This document shows positions 53,465-61,555 of a stretch of 64,000 nucleotides of DNA, in pieces. The stretch covers positions 1 to 64,000 of the forward strand of contig JANBRJ010000081.1 of NCBI GenBank assembly GCA_027577595.1, in the 5' to 3' direction. Source of the stretch: Coemansia sp. RSA 487 (Eukaryota > Kickxellomycota > Kickxellomycetes > Kickxellales > Kickxellaceae). The stretch's first letter is position 1, and every line of letters starts with the position of its first letter. The notes below the pieces were generated by a model. That model ran no database searches, was not told the DNA's origin, and saw only the letters and a program-made list of their open reading frames with translations. The position numbers and the translations under genes were made by a program.

Positions 53465-53809
53465 CTAGGCTAATGTAGTGCCGTTGAATGCAAGTTCAGT
53501 CCTGTCAATTTCTTGGACGGCGACACAAATGCGCGCGGGCTTGACGCCCAGCTCAGCCGCCAGGAGATCTGTGATTCCGGCAACAATAGGTTTATTCTTG
53601 TCGCCACCCACTGACCCAATGGACCCGATGTGCACGTATGCTGCTGGCTCGTCTGTGCCGCCAAGCGTCATGCTTTCGTTGTGCGTGACTATTGTCATGA
53701 CATAGCTCAGCGGCTTCGACAGCAGCTCAGCGACCGTGGCTGATGCCTTGGTCGACAGCGCCTTGGCATCCTGCAGCTGGGAGTTTGTGGTGATCCGGCA
53801 AAGTGGCAT
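53465..53809 (-). CDS. MIF: MIF-family tautomerase (copy 1)
   Basis: This 114-residue protein has the length and fold signatures of the macrophage migration inhibitory factor / D-dopachrome tautomerase family. The start is MPLCRI, so removal of Met exposes the catalytic N-terminal Pro that acts as base. SKPLSYVMTIV carries the conserved active-site Lys at about position 31-32. GGTDEPAAYVHIGSIGSVGG matches the GG-SSEP and SIGKIGG blocks of MIF. The ending with FNGTTLA parallels the NNSTFA terminus. The Cys-x-x-Cys motif of animal MIF is missing, so thiol-oxidoreductase activity is not expected. Known activity of the family is keto-enol tautomerisation of phenylpyruvate-like substrates. The gene converges on APE1 and has a second copy 1.16 kb away. 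Confidence 0.92.
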   Translation of the reverse strand: MPLCRITTNSQLQDAKALSTKASATVAELLSKPLSYVMTIVTHNESMTLGGTDEPAAYVHIGSIGSVGGDKNKPIVAGITDLLAAELGVKPARICVAVQEIDRTELAFNGTTLA

Positions 53810-54434
53810 CCCGTGTGTTTGTGGTAAAAATAAAAAAGATAAAAGTTAGTAGAGCGAGAGTAAGGATTGCGTTCCGATGGCAACAAATGAGAAAGCATTA
53901 TATATGTGTATATACATGTGTATATATTAATGAGGGTTCACCTAGGGTCTTTTGACGATATTGTTGCAGCACCAGAGCTGGACGAGGATCCCACGCCACC
54001 CGTTCCCACGGATAAAGACGTCGCAGTGAGCGGCTGACGACGCATCGCTCGTCGAACAGATCAAGCAATGGCTCTAAAACAAACATCTCAAACAACTATA
54101 AAGCCTGAGGGATTTCCTATCACAAAAATGTTATTTCTTCGTAAATAAAACACTGCACATTTCTATATTTTTAATATTTCATCATATTGAAATACTTTGG
54201 CATTTACGAACTTGATTTGACATCTCCTTACAGCGAGGATCCAAAAAAAAATCCCGCTATTCGGGAGAAAAGGAGGGGTTTGTATAAGGCAAAGTGTTTG
54301 TGAAACGTGCAAGAAGTGAGCGTTGTCCAGTTTGCGAGAGAAACCAAGCCAATACTAGAAATATTCAAAATCTTTTTTGCAAGCCAATTGTACCGATCAT
54401 GGTGGATTACATCATAGGATAGTTTCTAGATATC
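53810..54434. other. Spacer upstream of MIF copy 1
   Basis: This is 625 bp of AT-rich sequence with a TATATGTGTATATACATGTGTATATA stretch near 53900. It should include the promoter of MIF copy 1. The duplication breakpoint lies near its right end (about 54425-54435). No gene is recognised. Confidence 0.45.
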
Positions 54435-54546
54435 CCTGAAAGATGAAACAGACATGAATGGTACTGTTGCTACTTCCTCCAAAGCAAAGAAGGCAGAGCT
54501 ATCTGCTGGGTTTGAAAAGAGCGACTCTGCTGAATCCAAGGACTAA
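54435..54546 (+). pseudogene. Duplicated 3' tail of the APE1 gene
   Basis: This 110-bp segment matches the last part of the APE1 gene (about 53265-53382) with small differences, including an indel. The same frame ends ESKD followed by a TAA, as in the parent. It cannot encode the enzyme and is a passenger of the segmental duplication that made MIF copy 2. The following T-rich 3' flank (54547-54625) also parallels the APE1 3' flank. Confidence 0.88.
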
Positions 54547-54625
54547 AAGCTAAAATTCTTTTTTTTTTAGCTTTACTTTCCACTACAGCAATAGAAATTG
54601 ATACAAAAAAGCTGCTAGTTAAGTC

Positions 54626-54970
54626 CTAGGCGAATGTGGATCCGTTGAGCCCAAGGTCGGCCCTGTCAATACTCTGGATAAGGACGTTCATGCGGGCGGG
54701 CTTGATGCCCAGCTCAGCCTCCATGAAGGCTGTGATTCCGGCAACAATAGGCTTGTTCTTGTCGCCACCCACTGACCCAATGGACCCGATGTGCACGTAT
54801 GCTGCTGGCTCGTCTGTGCCGCCAAAGGTCAAGCTTTCGTTGTACGTGACTATCGTCATGACGTAGCTCAGCGGCTTCGACAGCAGCTCAGCGACTATGG
54901 CTGATGCCTTGGTCGACAGCGCCTTGGCGTCCTGTGGCTGGGTGTTTATGGTGATTTGGCAAATAGGCAT
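54626..54970 (-). CDS. MIF: MIF-family tautomerase (copy 2)
   Basis: The product has 114 residues, starting MPICQI at ATG 54970. The frame is open for many codons upstream, but that extension is promoter sequence; the Pro after Met must be N-terminal for catalysis, so this start is preferred. About three quarters of its residues match copy 1, and the central region from SKPLSYVMTIV to KPIVAGIT is almost unchanged. Differences cluster in the last third (FMEAELGIKPARMNVLIQSID against LLAAELGVKPARICVAVQEID). The catalytic Pro and Lys are kept, so both copies look functional. It arose by a tandem duplication of about 1.16 kb offset. Confidence 0.92.
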   Translation of the reverse strand: MPICQITINTQPQDAKALSTKASAIVAELLSKPLSYVMTIVTYNESLTFGGTDEPAAYVHIGSIGSVGGDKNKPIVAGITAFMEAELGIKPARMNVLIQSIDRADLGLNGSTFA

Positions 54971-55477
54971 CTCCGTCCGTGTGTTTGTGGTAAAAAAAAT
55001 TAATGAAGGAAGGGATTGCGTTTCGATGACGACACATCCCACAAGCGTGTTATTATGTGTATTAAGGGCGTGCGGTTTGGATGCGACCCATCCAGAATCG
55101 CTCAGCGATATTAATAGGTGCATGTGTGTGCGTTTGTGCTCCCCACACTTGGATGCACATGCTGGCCAACAGCTCCCATTGGCCCCACTCACAAAGCTTT
55201 GGCTGAGAAGATATGATGTGTGTGCGTTTGGCCAAACAAAAAAGCCCATGAATTTATTTATAAATGTTGGATGGGTGGAACCTCGTGCTTTTTTCCACAT
55301 CTGCTTTCCTGTCTTTAACTTCCTTGAGTATATTTGTCTTCTTCGATAACGCCCGATACGCCCGCCACTTCGCCACTTCGCCACTTTCCTGTTTCTCTCT
55401 CTCAGAGCACATAGAAAAGGAGGGAAAAGACAACGACACCCCCTTCCCTAAACATCACATCTATAGCACGACAAACA
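54971..55477. promoter_or_regulatory. Divergent spacer between MIF copy 2 and the epimerase gene
   Basis: This 507-bp region separates divergent start codons. A CCACTTCG-type word is repeated next to itself at about 55367-55385. No gene or factor site is claimed. Confidence 0.4.
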
Positions 55478-56524
55478 ATGCCCACCAGCAACGGCACAAC
55501 ACAATCCTGCGTCCTGGTCACCGGCGGCGCCGGGTTCATCGGGTCGCACACGGTCCTGGAGCTCCTGACGCAGGGCTACAAGGTGGTGGTGGTGGACAAC
55601 CTGTGCAACAGCTGCGAGGAGCCGCTGCGGCGCATCGAGAAGCTGACGGGGCAGACCGAGCGCATTCCGTTCCACGCGGTGGATCTCGGAGACATCGAGG
55701 CGCTGCGCTCGGTGTTCAGGCAGCACACGATCAGCAGCGTCATCCACTTTGCGGCGCTCAAGGCGGTGGGCGAGTCCGTGCGCAAGCCCCTGGAGTACTA
55801 CCGCAACAACGTGGCCGGCACGCTCAACCTGCTTGAGGTGATGATCCAGTTCGACGTCAAGAACATTGTGTTTTCGTCGTCGGCCACGGTGTACAAGGCC
55901 GACTACGACGGCAACGCGCTGCGCGAAAGCAACGAGCTCGGATGCACCAGCCCCTATGGCCGCACCAAGCTGTACATGGAAAGCATCATCCGCGATGTGG
56001 CCGACGCCAAGGGCGGGTGGAACGCAATCATGCTCAGGTACTTCAACCCGACAGGCGCCCACGAGTCTGGCATCATGGGCGAGGACCCGCAGCAGATCCC
56101 AAACAACCTGATGCCGTACATGTCGCAGGTGGCCGTTGGCAACCTCAAGGAGCTGCACGTCTTTGGCACCGACTACAACACGCGCGACGGCACCGGCGTC
56201 CGCGACTACATCCACGTCATGGATCTTGCAGAGGCCCACGTCGTTGCGCTGAGGCGCCTCCCGGAGGCCCACGGCTACGAGGTCTTCAACGTCGGCTCCG
56301 GCTCCGGCCAGACTGTGCTTGAGATGATCGACGCCTTTTCCGAGGCCTGCGGCCGCAAGATCCCCTATGTGCTCGAGGGCCGCCGCGACGGCGACATCGA
56401 CACCATCCTTTGCGACCCGACAATGGCCACGAAAGAGCTTGGCTTCAAGGTCCATCGCGACATCAAGCAGATGTGCGTCGATCTGTGGCGCTGGCAGGAG
56501 AACAACCCTAACGGCTACAACTAG
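55478..56524 (+). CDS. galE: UDP-glucose 4-epimerase, single domain
   Basis: It interconverts UDP-glucose and UDP-galactose with bound NAD (Leloir pathway, and galactose donors for the cell wall). The 348-residue product has the short-chain dehydrogenase Rossmann motif TGGAGFIGSH (G16, G19, G22), the catalytic SSSATVY block (S133-S135) and Y160-x3-K164 in SPYGRTK. MLRYFNPTGAH and GTGVRDYIHVMDLA are typical of GalE. It lacks the C-terminal mutarotase domain fused in yeast Gal10, so it resembles the single-domain bacterial and animal enzymes. It is GC-rich with strongly biased codons (mostly C/G third positions), like NAC-alpha and the phosphate transporter, which suggests high expression. The ATG at 55478 is unambiguous. 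Confidence 0.95.
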   Translation: MPTSNGTTQSCVLVTGGAGFIGSHTVLELLTQGYKVVVVDNLCNSCEEPLRRIEKLTGQTERIPFHAVDLGDIEALRSVFRQHTISSVIHFAALKAVGESVRKPLEYYRNNVAGTLNLLEVMIQFDVKNIVFSSSATVYKADYDGNALRESNELGCTSPYGRTKLYMESIIRDVADAKGGWNAIMLRYFNPTGAHESGIMGEDPQQIPNNLMPYMSQVAVGNLKELHVFGTDYNTRDGTGVRDYIHVMDLAEAHVVALRRLPEAHGYEVFNVGSGSGQTVLEMIDAFSEACGRKIPYVLEGRRDGDIDTILCDPTMATKELGFKVHRDIKQMCVDLWRWQENNPNGYN

Positions 56525-56542
56525 CATCTCTGTCTAGCACTG

Positions 56543-56578
56543 CTTTTCTTTTTCTTTTTCTTTTTCTTTTTCTTTTTC
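56543..56578. repeat. (TTTTTC)n microsatellite
   Basis: About six 6-bp units lie just downstream of the epimerase stop. It is a simple pyrimidine repeat in the 3' flank. Confidence 0.95.
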
Positions 56579-56725
56579 TACACCCTCGTTCTAAAAGTAA
56601 GCAGCGACAAGAAGCTATTTTAAGGGGAAGCCAACTGTCGCTTTTGGAAAAACGGTTTATTTAACAGATCAAATTCCAGAGCTAATAGAATAATAGTACT
56701 TCAATACTGGTAAAATAAAATAGAC

Positions 56726-58498
56726 TCAGTCGTCGCTTTCGCCGGTTATCTCCTCCAGCGTCTTTCCACGGGTCTCCGGGATCCAGAAGGTGACAAAGAA
56801 CCCAATCAGCGTGAACAGGGCAAAGATCTCGATCAGGTGGGGGATAAACGCATTGGGCCCACCGCGGTCCTTGATGCTCATTAGCCCGGCCTGCGCAACA
56901 ATCGCGCCCAGCTTCCCGGACGCCGCCGAGATGCCGTGCGCGGTTGATCTGAACCGCGTCGGAAACACCTCCCCAGGCCACACAAAGCACGTGACGTTGG
57001 GGCCAAAGTTTTGGAAGAACTGCGCCAGCGTAAACAGCACGATGAACCCGACGTTCGATGCGTCGAGGATCTTGTGGTACGCAAACCCAATGACGATGTA
57101 CAGCGCCGTCAGCGCGGCGAAGCCCAGCAGCTGGATCGGCTTGCGGCCCAGCCGCTCGATGGTGAACACCGTGCAAATGTACCCGGGGATCGACCCCAGC
57201 AGATTGATGATGATGTTTCCCAGGCAGTTGCGCGACAGCACGCGGTACGGATCGTCGTTCTGCACGTCGCCCGAGAACCCGATTGCGCTGATGACCACGG
57301 AGCTGTTCAGGTTGATTCCGTAGAACGCAACGTCCACCGCAAACCACGCAATCGACGTGCCCAGGAGCACCTTCAGGTTCTTCCACTGGCTGAAATACTG
57401 CCTGAATGTCTCCTGGCGCTTCTGCCGGACTGGCTGCGCCGCAGCTTTTGTCGCCTGCACTGCGTTCTCCTCTGCATTGTCACCATGCATGCTGCATGTC
57501 TCTATCGATCCAACCGGCTGCATCTCGTACACTTCGTCCATCTTGTTCATCTGCAGCGAGCTTGTCGAAGCAACCGGCTCATCTGGAGTCCGCGCTGCAG
57601 GCGTGTCGTCTGCGGCGATGAGCGCGGGCTTTGCCAGCAGCGACTCTGTCTCCGGCTCCTGCGCGGCAGCCACCAGCAGCCGTCTCTTTGCCTCCTCCTG
57701 GAAGCGAGAGGACTCGGGCATCGTCAGGCGCCAGTACAGCGACACGGCGCCGGGGATTGCGCCAAACCCTAGGCAGATGCGCCACACGTAGTCCAGCGTG
57801 TAGACGTCGTTCTCGATGGCCGACTTGAAGCAGGCAAGCACCACAATGGCCACGATGGATGCGCTCACGTTGCCCAGCCCCTGGCACGCGAACACAGCGG
57901 CCATCATTTTGCCGCGCGTGCGCTCGTTTGCGTACTCGCTGGTGATGGTGGCTGCCAGCGGATAGTCGCCGCCGACGCCAATGCCGACCAGAACGAGCCA
58001 TATGAACAGGAACACAAAGACGTTGAATCCGCGCACGGCATCATTCGAAAACGAGGCGCCCACCGTGCTGATGATCACCAGGATGGCGCCCATTGCAAAA
58101 ACGCCGGTGCGCCCGAACTTGTCCCCAAGTCGGCCCAGAATCAGCTGCCCCAGAAGACACCCCGTTTGCACCGCCACCTTGACCAGCGTGCTCCATTTGG
58201 TCGGCACGACGTTTTTGCCCTCTCCCGCTGCGTCGTGGTAGTACACGTATCCCATTATCATCACTATCACGTTGCTGATAAACATCAGGTATGCGTCTGC
58301 AAAGAACGCCGCTCCGCACACCAGAAACGACCGGATCATCTCCCAATTGGTCGTGCTCTCCTTGTTCATGGCGTCCAGCTCCTGCTGCCGCTGCATCAGC
58401 TCAAGGTCAATGTCCTCCACCGTCTGCATGTCCTTTGTTGTGCCTTCTGCACCCGCGAATGCTGCATCCGGATTTGCTTTGCGCCGCCCAAATACCAT
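56726..58498 (-). CDS. PHO84: PHO84-type phosphate:H+ symporter (MFS)
   Basis: The product has 590 residues with about twelve membrane segments split by a long central cytosolic loop (about residues 275-375). The features fit the phosphate:proton symporter family: FFADAYLMFISNVI in the first membrane segment (against FFTDAYDLF in Pho84), GQLILGRLGDKFGR as the MFS loop motif, and VGIGVGGDYPLAATITSEYA, the best family signature. After the loop come ERLGRKPIQLLGF and the conserved NFGPNVTCFVWPGEVFPTRFR. It would import inorganic phosphate at the plasma membrane, possibly also acting as a nutrient sensor as in yeast. A related substrate such as glycerophosphodiesters cannot be excluded. It converges on the epimerase gene, about 200 bp between stops. 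It has a single exon and ATG at 58498. Confidence 0.88.
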   Translation of the reverse strand: MVFGRRKANPDAAFAGAEGTTKDMQTVEDIDLELMQRQQELDAMNKESTTNWEMIRSFLVCGAAFFADAYLMFISNVIVMIMGYVYYHDAAGEGKNVVPTKWSTLVKVAVQTGCLLGQLILGRLGDKFGRTGVFAMGAILVIISTVGASFSNDAVRGFNVFVFLFIWLVLVGIGVGGDYPLAATITSEYANERTRGKMMAAVFACQGLGNVSASIVAIVVLACFKSAIENDVYTLDYVWRICLGFGAIPGAVSLYWRLTMPESSRFQEEAKRRLLVAAAQEPETESLLAKPALIAADDTPAARTPDEPVASTSSLQMNKMDEVYEMQPVGSIETCSMHGDNAEENAVQATKAAAQPVRQKRQETFRQYFSQWKNLKVLLGTSIAWFAVDVAFYGINLNSSVVISAIGFSGDVQNDDPYRVLSRNCLGNIIINLLGSIPGYICTVFTIERLGRKPIQLLGFAALTALYIVIGFAYHKILDASNVGFIVLFTLAQFFQNFGPNVTCFVWPGEVFPTRFRSTAHGISAASGKLGAIVAQAGLMSIKDRGGPNAFIPHLIEIFALFTLIGFFVTFWIPETRGKTLEEITGESDD

Positions 58499-58911
58499 GT
58501 CTGCTTTCTATTGTCCTTGTTACTTCCTACTGATATTTTTAAAATCAAAATCGAACCAGGGAACAGCAGCGAAATAAATTATTGACGAAAGTGAACAAGA
58601 AACAGGCTACCGATAGAAAGGTGTGGGAAGGAAACTTCTTAAGTACTCAAACATTTTCTATCCGTTGCGAACTCCACCAAAGATAAGTGGAAGTGCATGG
58701 GGAAAAAAAGCGAGTAGGAAAATCCCAACCTTCAAGAAAAAAGGAATCACAAATGATTCTGCCAACACACTTCCCATGAAGAGATGGCAGCATAGAAAAA
58801 AAGCTATTTCCCAAGGAAATAATTACAGAAAGAAAAGTCCTTTTCCGCGCTTCTCTTTTTCTTTGCGTAGCGTTTACTTTTTTCTTCCTTTTGGTTCAAC
58901 ACACGCACCTC
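58499..58911. promoter_or_regulatory. Divergent spacer between the phosphate transporter and the Fanzor gene
   Basis: These 413 bp should hold both promoters and, if the Fanzor is a mobile element, its left end. A weak inverted repeat (CTGCCA at 58759-58764 and TGGCAG at 58785-58790) is present. No long terminal repeat matching the right flank was seen. Confidence 0.4.
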
Positions 58912-61149
58912 ATGGCGCGAAACGACGGGGTGTGTGTCCTGAAGGTTCCCTTGCAGGCCGTCAGTTGGCGCCGCAAGTACAGACCGCCACTTCGTAAACT
59001 GGTCAAAACAGTAAACTACAACACTCGCCATTCTTATAACTTCTCTCGCTGGATATTCGTATACGAGCTTCACGAGGACATTGATTTCAAGCTCGACCGG
59101 TATGTCTGTGTTCCCTTTTTTAGGGAAGTGATCTTGAAGGTCAACGGTGGAAAAACCAGGGCTGTCGGCAGTGCACGGAAAAAGAAACCCAAACCCGACT
59201 CAGAAGCAAAAGGTACCAAGACCACCGAAATTGACAAGTCAGATACTACGGAGTTTCGAGCCCTTATCGCCAAGCATTGGAATATGTATGCCAAGTCATC
59301 GCATATCAAGCAGCAAAAGCAGCCGTATATGGGTCATATAGCTGGGTATGAGGCCCAGAAGATACACACTGCGTTCCTTGTATCGGTAAAAAATAATCTC
59401 GGAAACCTCCTACGCAGAGCTGTCAACATGCTCTGTAGGTCAAAAATCGAAGCACTTGCAAAGAGGATTGAGCTTAAGGCTGCTGGTGCATCTGTCGACA
59501 CTATTCGAGATACCCTAAGAGCCGAGATATGGGGGCCAGCAGACAAGGCCAAGGAGTGTGTTAAGCGAGGCAAGATCATCGAAGCTGAGCTGGATGCACA
59601 CATTTATGAACGGGTCAAGGATCTCCAATCAGTACTCTACATCTACAAAAATGATGCACCTGGTGAAAAGGGTCTCTACTATGACATCAAGTGTGACCCT
59701 ATCAAGCACATCAAAACCTTCTTCCTTCTGGCTCGATTCTTCCAGCAAAACAAGTCCCACAGCTTCCAGTGCATGCCACTTCGCACACAGTGGATCCCAT
59801 GCCATGTCCACATTGACAAGGCTATCCTTTGTCAGTGGTTTCTTGGTGGCATCAAGAAGGGACAGAAGCTTATGAATGACCTTTGGGGTGAGATTCTTGA
59901 CATAACCTGCCGGGCGATCAAGAGTAAACAGGGTGGCAAGGCGTTTGAAGGGTCAATTCAGACGGATGGAGTGTCGGTCTCGATTTTCAAGAAGTGCAAG
60001 GCCAAGAAGAAGAACATCAATAGCACAGATCAGACCAGTGACACCAAGCTTTCTGACTCTATCAGTGCTGCCAAGCCCAAGGCACCAAAGCCCAAGAAAG
60101 GCAAAGGCAAAGACGAATTCGAGTTTGAGTATATTGAGTCAATTGACCAAGAGAAGCTATGTGCAATGGAAGGCAACGGTGTGCTGATCGACCCAGGCAG
60201 GAGGGACCTTCTGTTCTGCATGCATGAGTACAGCTCCATTGGGAATCCATGGCTATTCCGGTTTACACGCAACCACAAGGCCAAGCTGACTCGCTCTACC
60301 AAGTTCCGTAGGATCCTCGAAGCAGCCAAGAAAATGTACCCTGACAATGCCATCATCGAGGCAGAGCAGCGTCTTGCTGAGGTTTCATGCACCACTGTCG
60401 ATCCTGATGAGTTCAAGAGGTTCATTGAGGTCCAGGCTGAGGTGTGGCCCCTTCTGAGCAAGTTCTACTCCTGCACACAGACAAACAGTATAATGAACAA
60501 GAAACCTCTTCATCGGCAGCTGCGTCTGGCAGCCTATCTTAACAGCCAAAGGGCAGATCATACCCTTGCCAACCTTATCCGTGAACAGTTTGGTCCTGAT
60601 CCTGTTCTGGTTCTTGGAAATTGGTCTGCTGGCATGTGCAAGTACCATGAGTCCATCCGGGGTGTAGATATGCGTAGGATGTTGAGGAAGCACGGGTTTA
60701 AAGTGTACCTGTTGGACGAATTCCGCACCTCAACTTTCTGCCCTGGCTGTTGCGAAAACAGGCTTGTGCATCCTGAAGAGCTAGTTCCAAACCCAAGACC
60801 CTATCCAAAAGAGAATAGGCGTGAGTATGTTACTTGTCATGGACTCTTAATGTGTCAAAACAAAAAATGTGTGGAGTACGTGGCAGATAACATGAAGCCT
60901 GCTAACCATCTCGGGAAAGCGCCTGTTGCTCGGTTTTGGAACAGGGATCTTGCTGCTGTATTGAATTTCAGGCATATTCTCCATAGTCTGCGCCAAACAC
61001 ACAAGAAGCCTGAGCGTTTTAGGCGTGGTACCACTCTTCCGCTAGCAAAGAAGCCCAAGAAACCCGTGAGAGGTGCCAAGAGGTCTGCCAGTGGCTCTGC
61101 ACAGCCCAAAAAGAAGCCCCGTTCAGCGAACCCGCAGCAGCAGTATTAA
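58912..61149 (+). CDS. Fanzor RNA-guided DNA endonuclease, full length
   Basis: Fanzors are eukaryotic relatives of transposon-encoded TnpB. They cut DNA with a RuvC-like domain guided by an RNA made next to the gene. The 745-residue product (first ATG 58912) has an N-terminal recognition part with NFSRWIFVYELHED (about 45), GLYYDIKCDP, SFQCMPLRTQWIP and GSIQTDG (about 350), then a Lys/Pro-rich linker. RuvC-I follows as VLIDPGRRDLLF with D427, then LGNWSAG, then YLLDEFRTSTFCPGC with E603 at the rearranged glutamate position described for Fanzor and IS607-type TnpB. A zinc ribbon has C610/C613 and C648/C653, and RuvC-III is FWNRDLAAVLNF with D679. The tail (about 715-740) is a strong nuclear localisation signal. 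Triad and zinc ligands are complete, with no stop or frameshift, so it looks active. No transposase is next to it. A diverged, broken relative sits at 1-1368. Confidence 0.93.
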   Translation: MARNDGVCVLKVPLQAVSWRRKYRPPLRKLVKTVNYNTRHSYNFSRWIFVYELHEDIDFKLDRYVCVPFFREVILKVNGGKTRAVGSARKKKPKPDSEAKGTKTTEIDKSDTTEFRALIAKHWNMYAKSSHIKQQKQPYMGHIAGYEAQKIHTAFLVSVKNNLGNLLRRAVNMLCRSKIEALAKRIELKAAGASVDTIRDTLRAEIWGPADKAKECVKRGKIIEAELDAHIYERVKDLQSVLYIYKNDAPGEKGLYYDIKCDPIKHIKTFFLLARFFQQNKSHSFQCMPLRTQWIPCHVHIDKAILCQWFLGGIKKGQKLMNDLWGEILDITCRAIKSKQGGKAFEGSIQTDGVSVSIFKKCKAKKKNINSTDQTSDTKLSDSISAAKPKAPKPKKGKGKDEFEFEYIESIDQEKLCAMEGNGVLIDPGRRDLLFCMHEYSSIGNPWLFRFTRNHKAKLTRSTKFRRILEAAKKMYPDNAIIEAEQRLAEVSCTTVDPDEFKRFIEVQAEVWPLLSKFYSCTQTNSIMNKKPLHRQLRLAAYLNSQRADHTLANLIREQFGPDPVLVLGNWSAGMCKYHESIRGVDMRRMLRKHGFKVYLLDEFRTSTFCPGCCENRLVHPEELVPNPRPYPKENRREYVTCHGLLMCQNKKCVEYVADNMKPANHLGKAPVARFWNRDLAAVLNFRHILHSLRQTHKKPERFRRGTTLPLAKKPKKPVRGAKRSASGSAQPKKKPRSANPQQQY

Positions 61150-61555
61150 AAACAACCATATTTTTCCCTGGGTGCTATTGCACTCCAACTGCCCGGAACC
61201 GTTCTGGGCAGAAACTAATGCCAGATACAAGGCTTCGGTTGCTACACGTTAGTGGTAATTGGAGGTCATTGGCAGATACTGCATCACATGATCGAACGAA
61301 TAACGCAATTGTGCATGCCATCTCTAGCTTTTAGGAAACAAAACCTGATAGCTTTGGTGCAAAAAAGTGCAATGCAGTCAACAAAGAATGTCACACCATC
61401 CCTATCTCTATCTCTAGTTATCTGCATCTTCACAAGGCTAGTCTGGTTTGTGTGGTTTTTTTCTTGTTTTTGGTGTTGCTGTTGTACCAGGAAACTTTCT
61501 CTCCAAAAAAAAAAACTGGCCGTCAGTCGCAAAGCTCGAAAGAGAGCGACGCATT
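61150..61555. other. 3' flank of the Fanzor and upstream region of NELF-B
   Basis: This 406-bp stretch contains the hairpin at 61189-61211, a TATCTCTATCTCTA repeat near 61400 and the T-rich leader of NELF-B. If the Fanzor is still a mobile element, its right end and guide-RNA gene should lie in the first 100-250 bp. Confidence 0.45.
61189..61211 (+). ncRNA. Candidate Fanzor guide-RNA scaffold hairpin
   Basis: CTGCCCGGAAC, one C, and GTTCTGGGCAG form an 11-bp stem with a single G-U wobble. It starts 40 bases after the Fanzor stop codon, on the same strand. In TnpB and Fanzor loci the guide RNA overlaps the 3' end of the gene or lies just downstream, ending at the element's right end. The position and stability fit, but the RNA itself is an inference. 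A transcription-end hairpin is the alternative. Confidence 0.4.

Noticed and set aside
54971-55384. N-terminal extension of MIF copy 2 (open frame upstream of the ATG)
   Set aside because: MIF enzymes need Pro directly after the initiator Met; the extension is non-conserved between the two copies and overlaps the promoter region.
55448-56527. Long open frame on the minus strand across the epimerase gene
   Set aside because: It is antisense to GalE with all catalytic motifs on the plus strand; the open frame is a by-product of GC-rich third positions.
58912-61149. Bacterial TnpB contamination as the source of the Fanzor gene
   Set aside because: The protein is about twice the length of bacterial TnpB, carries a nuclear localisation tail, and lies between eukaryotic genes together with a diverged relative elsewhere in the window.
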